A DNA stretch of 10,187 nucleotides. It comes from Deltaproteobacteria bacterium (GTDB lineage: Bacteria; Myxococcota_A; UBA9160; JAFDET01). Positions 10,119 through 10,187 of the stretch are shown here, piece by piece; within the stretch, counting starts at the first letter, position 1; each line of letters starts with the position of its first letter. A program made the translations under genes and the position numbers. Location: positions 1 through 10,187 of the forward strand of contig JAFDET010000108.1 in NCBI GenBank assembly GCA_019310195.1, written 5' to 3'. The notes beneath the pieces are model-generated. The model did not search any database, was not told the origin of the DNA, and worked only from the letters and a program-made list of their open reading frames with translations.

Positions 10119-10187
10119 TCAGTCGAGGCGAATGCGGATGTTGCCCCCGCTGGTCTGAAGCTCGAGGCGGGCGCCGCCGCCGTTGAT
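10119..10187 (-). CDS. C-terminal end of a beta-strand repeat protein, possibly DUF4097 (5' part off the window)
   Basis: The minus strand from the right edge encodes the last 22 residues of a gene, INGGGARLELQTSGGNIRIR then LD, followed by TGA. The alternating polar/hydrophobic pattern with GGARLELxTSGGNIRI is like the end of DUF4097 adhesin-like beta-helix proteins, where short strands repeat with a G[DN]I turn. With so little sequence the family call is tentative, but the reading frame is convincing. It is convergent with the AIR-synthase gene with a 9-bp gap. Confidence 0.6.
   Translation of the reverse strand: MNGGGARLELQTSGGNIRIRLD

Noticed and set aside
10115..10125. CGACTCAGTCG palindrome between the convergent stops at the right end
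   Set aside because: Five-base arms around a single central base cannot form a stable hairpin and no T-tract follows, so no terminator is called.

Overview
The window is about 70% GC with dense, mostly long genes and short spacers. Genes lie on both strands, and large spurious antisense ORFs accompany them, as expected at this GC. It looks like a bacterial chromosome. A membrane diadenylate cyclase of the CdaA type, an acetoacetyl-CoA synthetase and TPR lipoproteins suggest a high-GC Gram-negative, perhaps of the Myxococcota/'Deltaproteobacteria' kind. That placement is inference; there is no rRNA or marker gene to fix it.

Layout. (1) 1-1793, minus: a RecQ-family helicase whose arginine/glycine-rich tail runs off the left edge. 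(2) 1883-2254, minus: a small unrecognised lipoprotein upstream of recQ on the same strand. (3) 2316-3482, plus: a diadenylate cyclase with three N-terminal membrane helices and a DAC domain. It is fused to a fourth membrane helix and one YbbR (CdaR-like) domain. (4) 3493-4431, plus: a metallo-beta-lactamase-fold hydrolase 10 bp downstream with a good Shine-Dalgarno, so probably cotranscribed with the cyclase. (5) 4428-6380, minus: acetoacetyl-CoA synthetase, convergent with gene 4 and sharing a CTAG that is the stop for both. (6) 6532-8919, minus: a 795-residue TPR lipoprotein. (7) 8920-9122: a 203-bp divergent intergenic region holding two 44-bp direct repeats and an inverted copy of half the unit. 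(8) 9123-10109, plus: an AIR-synthase-related (PurM/HypE-like) protein. (9) 10119-10187, minus: the last 22 residues of a protein that looks like a DUF4097-type beta-strand repeat protein.

The clearest functional unit is the cyclase-YbbR fusion, which joins in one chain a c-di-AMP synthase and the regulator normally encoded by the next gene (cdaA-cdaR). It is followed by an MBL hydrolase instead of glmM. The other genes (DNA repair helicase, ketone-body activation, TPR scaffold, PurM-like ATP-binding protein) look like independent chromosomal functions.

The two least ordinary features are the cyclase-YbbR fusion, with an altered RHR motif, and the structured repeat between the TPR gene and the AIR-synthase gene. 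One arm of that repeat carries the likely ribosome binding site of the AIR-synthase gene. No CRISPR array, tRNA, rRNA, transposase or phage gene is visible.
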